Source: Cardinalis cardinalis | Taxonomy: Eukaryota; Chordata; Aves; Passeriformes; Cardinalidae | NCBI GenBank assembly: GCA_014549065.1 | Contig: JACDOX010000333.1 | Location: forward strand, 194,569 to 258,568 | Direction: 5' to 3' | DNA: 64,000 bases | In this document: positions 63,801 through 64,000 of the stretch, one piece after another | How positions within the stretch are numbered: position 1 is the stretch's first letter | Layout: the number at the start of each line of letters is the position of its first letter | Program-made: the position numbers and the translations under genes | The notes under the pieces: model-generated | The model's input: the letters and a program-made list of their open reading frames with translations, nothing else | What the model was told of the DNA's origin: nothing | The model's database searches: none

Positions 63801-64000
63801 ATATCATTACTGAGGCACACATTGCCCTTTACCACCATATCTTCAGCCAGATGTCTGGCCCTATAAAAATGCTCTGGAAACAGCAGCTAGCCAAGCCATA
63901 TATTGATAATGAACAATTTGTGGGTATATAACCAGATTGTATTAAAAGAAAAAAACAAACCTGCACACCTCTAAGTAGCCTGTGGATATTTTCAAGTCTC
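60833..64000 (-). other. Probable TSPAN9 intron to window end, no gene recognised
   Basis: AT-rich non-coding sequence. No exon, RNA gene or identifiable large repeat is supported. The window ends without reaching a TSPAN9 promoter or first coding exon. Confidence 0.5.

Noticed and set aside
1..64000. CRISPR arrays, operons, insertion sequences, tRNA or rRNA genes
   Set aside because: The window is spliced vertebrate DNA. I saw no regular spacer arrays, bacterial transposases or recognisable structural RNA genes.

Overview
This window is vertebrate nuclear DNA, almost certainly from a bird and probably a songbird. It has GT-AG spliced exons of two vertebrate genes, several CR1 LINE fragments (the typical avian retrotransposon), and solo LTRs that resemble those common in passerine genomes. 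The species call is inference. There are no prokaryotic features. One 234-base N run (13830-14063) sits in the only strong CpG island, and single N bases occur at about 1-2 per kb.

Two protein-coding genes were recovered by joining exons, both on the minus strand. PARP11 (mono-ADP-ribosyltransferase) has coding exons at 10339-10467, 10121-10241, 8789-8864, 7800-7872, 7583-7713, 3700-3851 and 2951-3264. They join in phase to an uninterrupted reading frame of about 330 residues, with a WWE domain and a C-terminal catalytic domain. Its promoter and first exon lie in or beside the CpG island at about 13.5-14.25 kb, partly lost in the N run. TSPAN9 (tetraspanin-9) has six coding exons at 33020-33211, 31382-31456, 29751-29852, 29044-29175, 28840-28923 and 27809-27880. 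They give residues 22-239 of the usual 239. The exon for the first ~21 residues was not found, so most of 33.2-64 kb is probably TSPAN9 intron.

Layout: 0-3 kb is PARP11 3' flank/UTR. 3-14.3 kb is PARP11, with CR1 copies at 5.3-6.7 and 13.1-13.3 kb. 14.2-15.1 kb holds a degenerate CCAGTN hexamer array and an (AGC)14 microsatellite. 16.3-17.8 kb is a cluster of CR1 fragments. 19.2-22.3 kb holds LTR-type sequence, and 21.8-23.6 kb is a degenerate pyrimidine-rich tandem repeat interrupted by one LTR. 23.6-33.2 kb is the TSPAN9 3' UTR and coding exons. 33.2-64 kb is gene-poor, with CR1 fragments at 39.5, 50.1, 58.2 and 60.3 kb and a large, highly similar inverted repeat at 59.13-60.83 kb.

The two genes have no evident shared pathway; they are neighbours on one strand. 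In human, PRMT8 and CRACR2A lie between them and PARP11 is on the opposite strand from TSPAN9, so a local rearrangement is suggested. I see no novel enzymatic or defence system. The most unusual structures are the inverted repeat, the promoter-proximal hexamer array, the tandem repeat abutting a PARP11 splice acceptor, and the LTR-split degenerate repeat.
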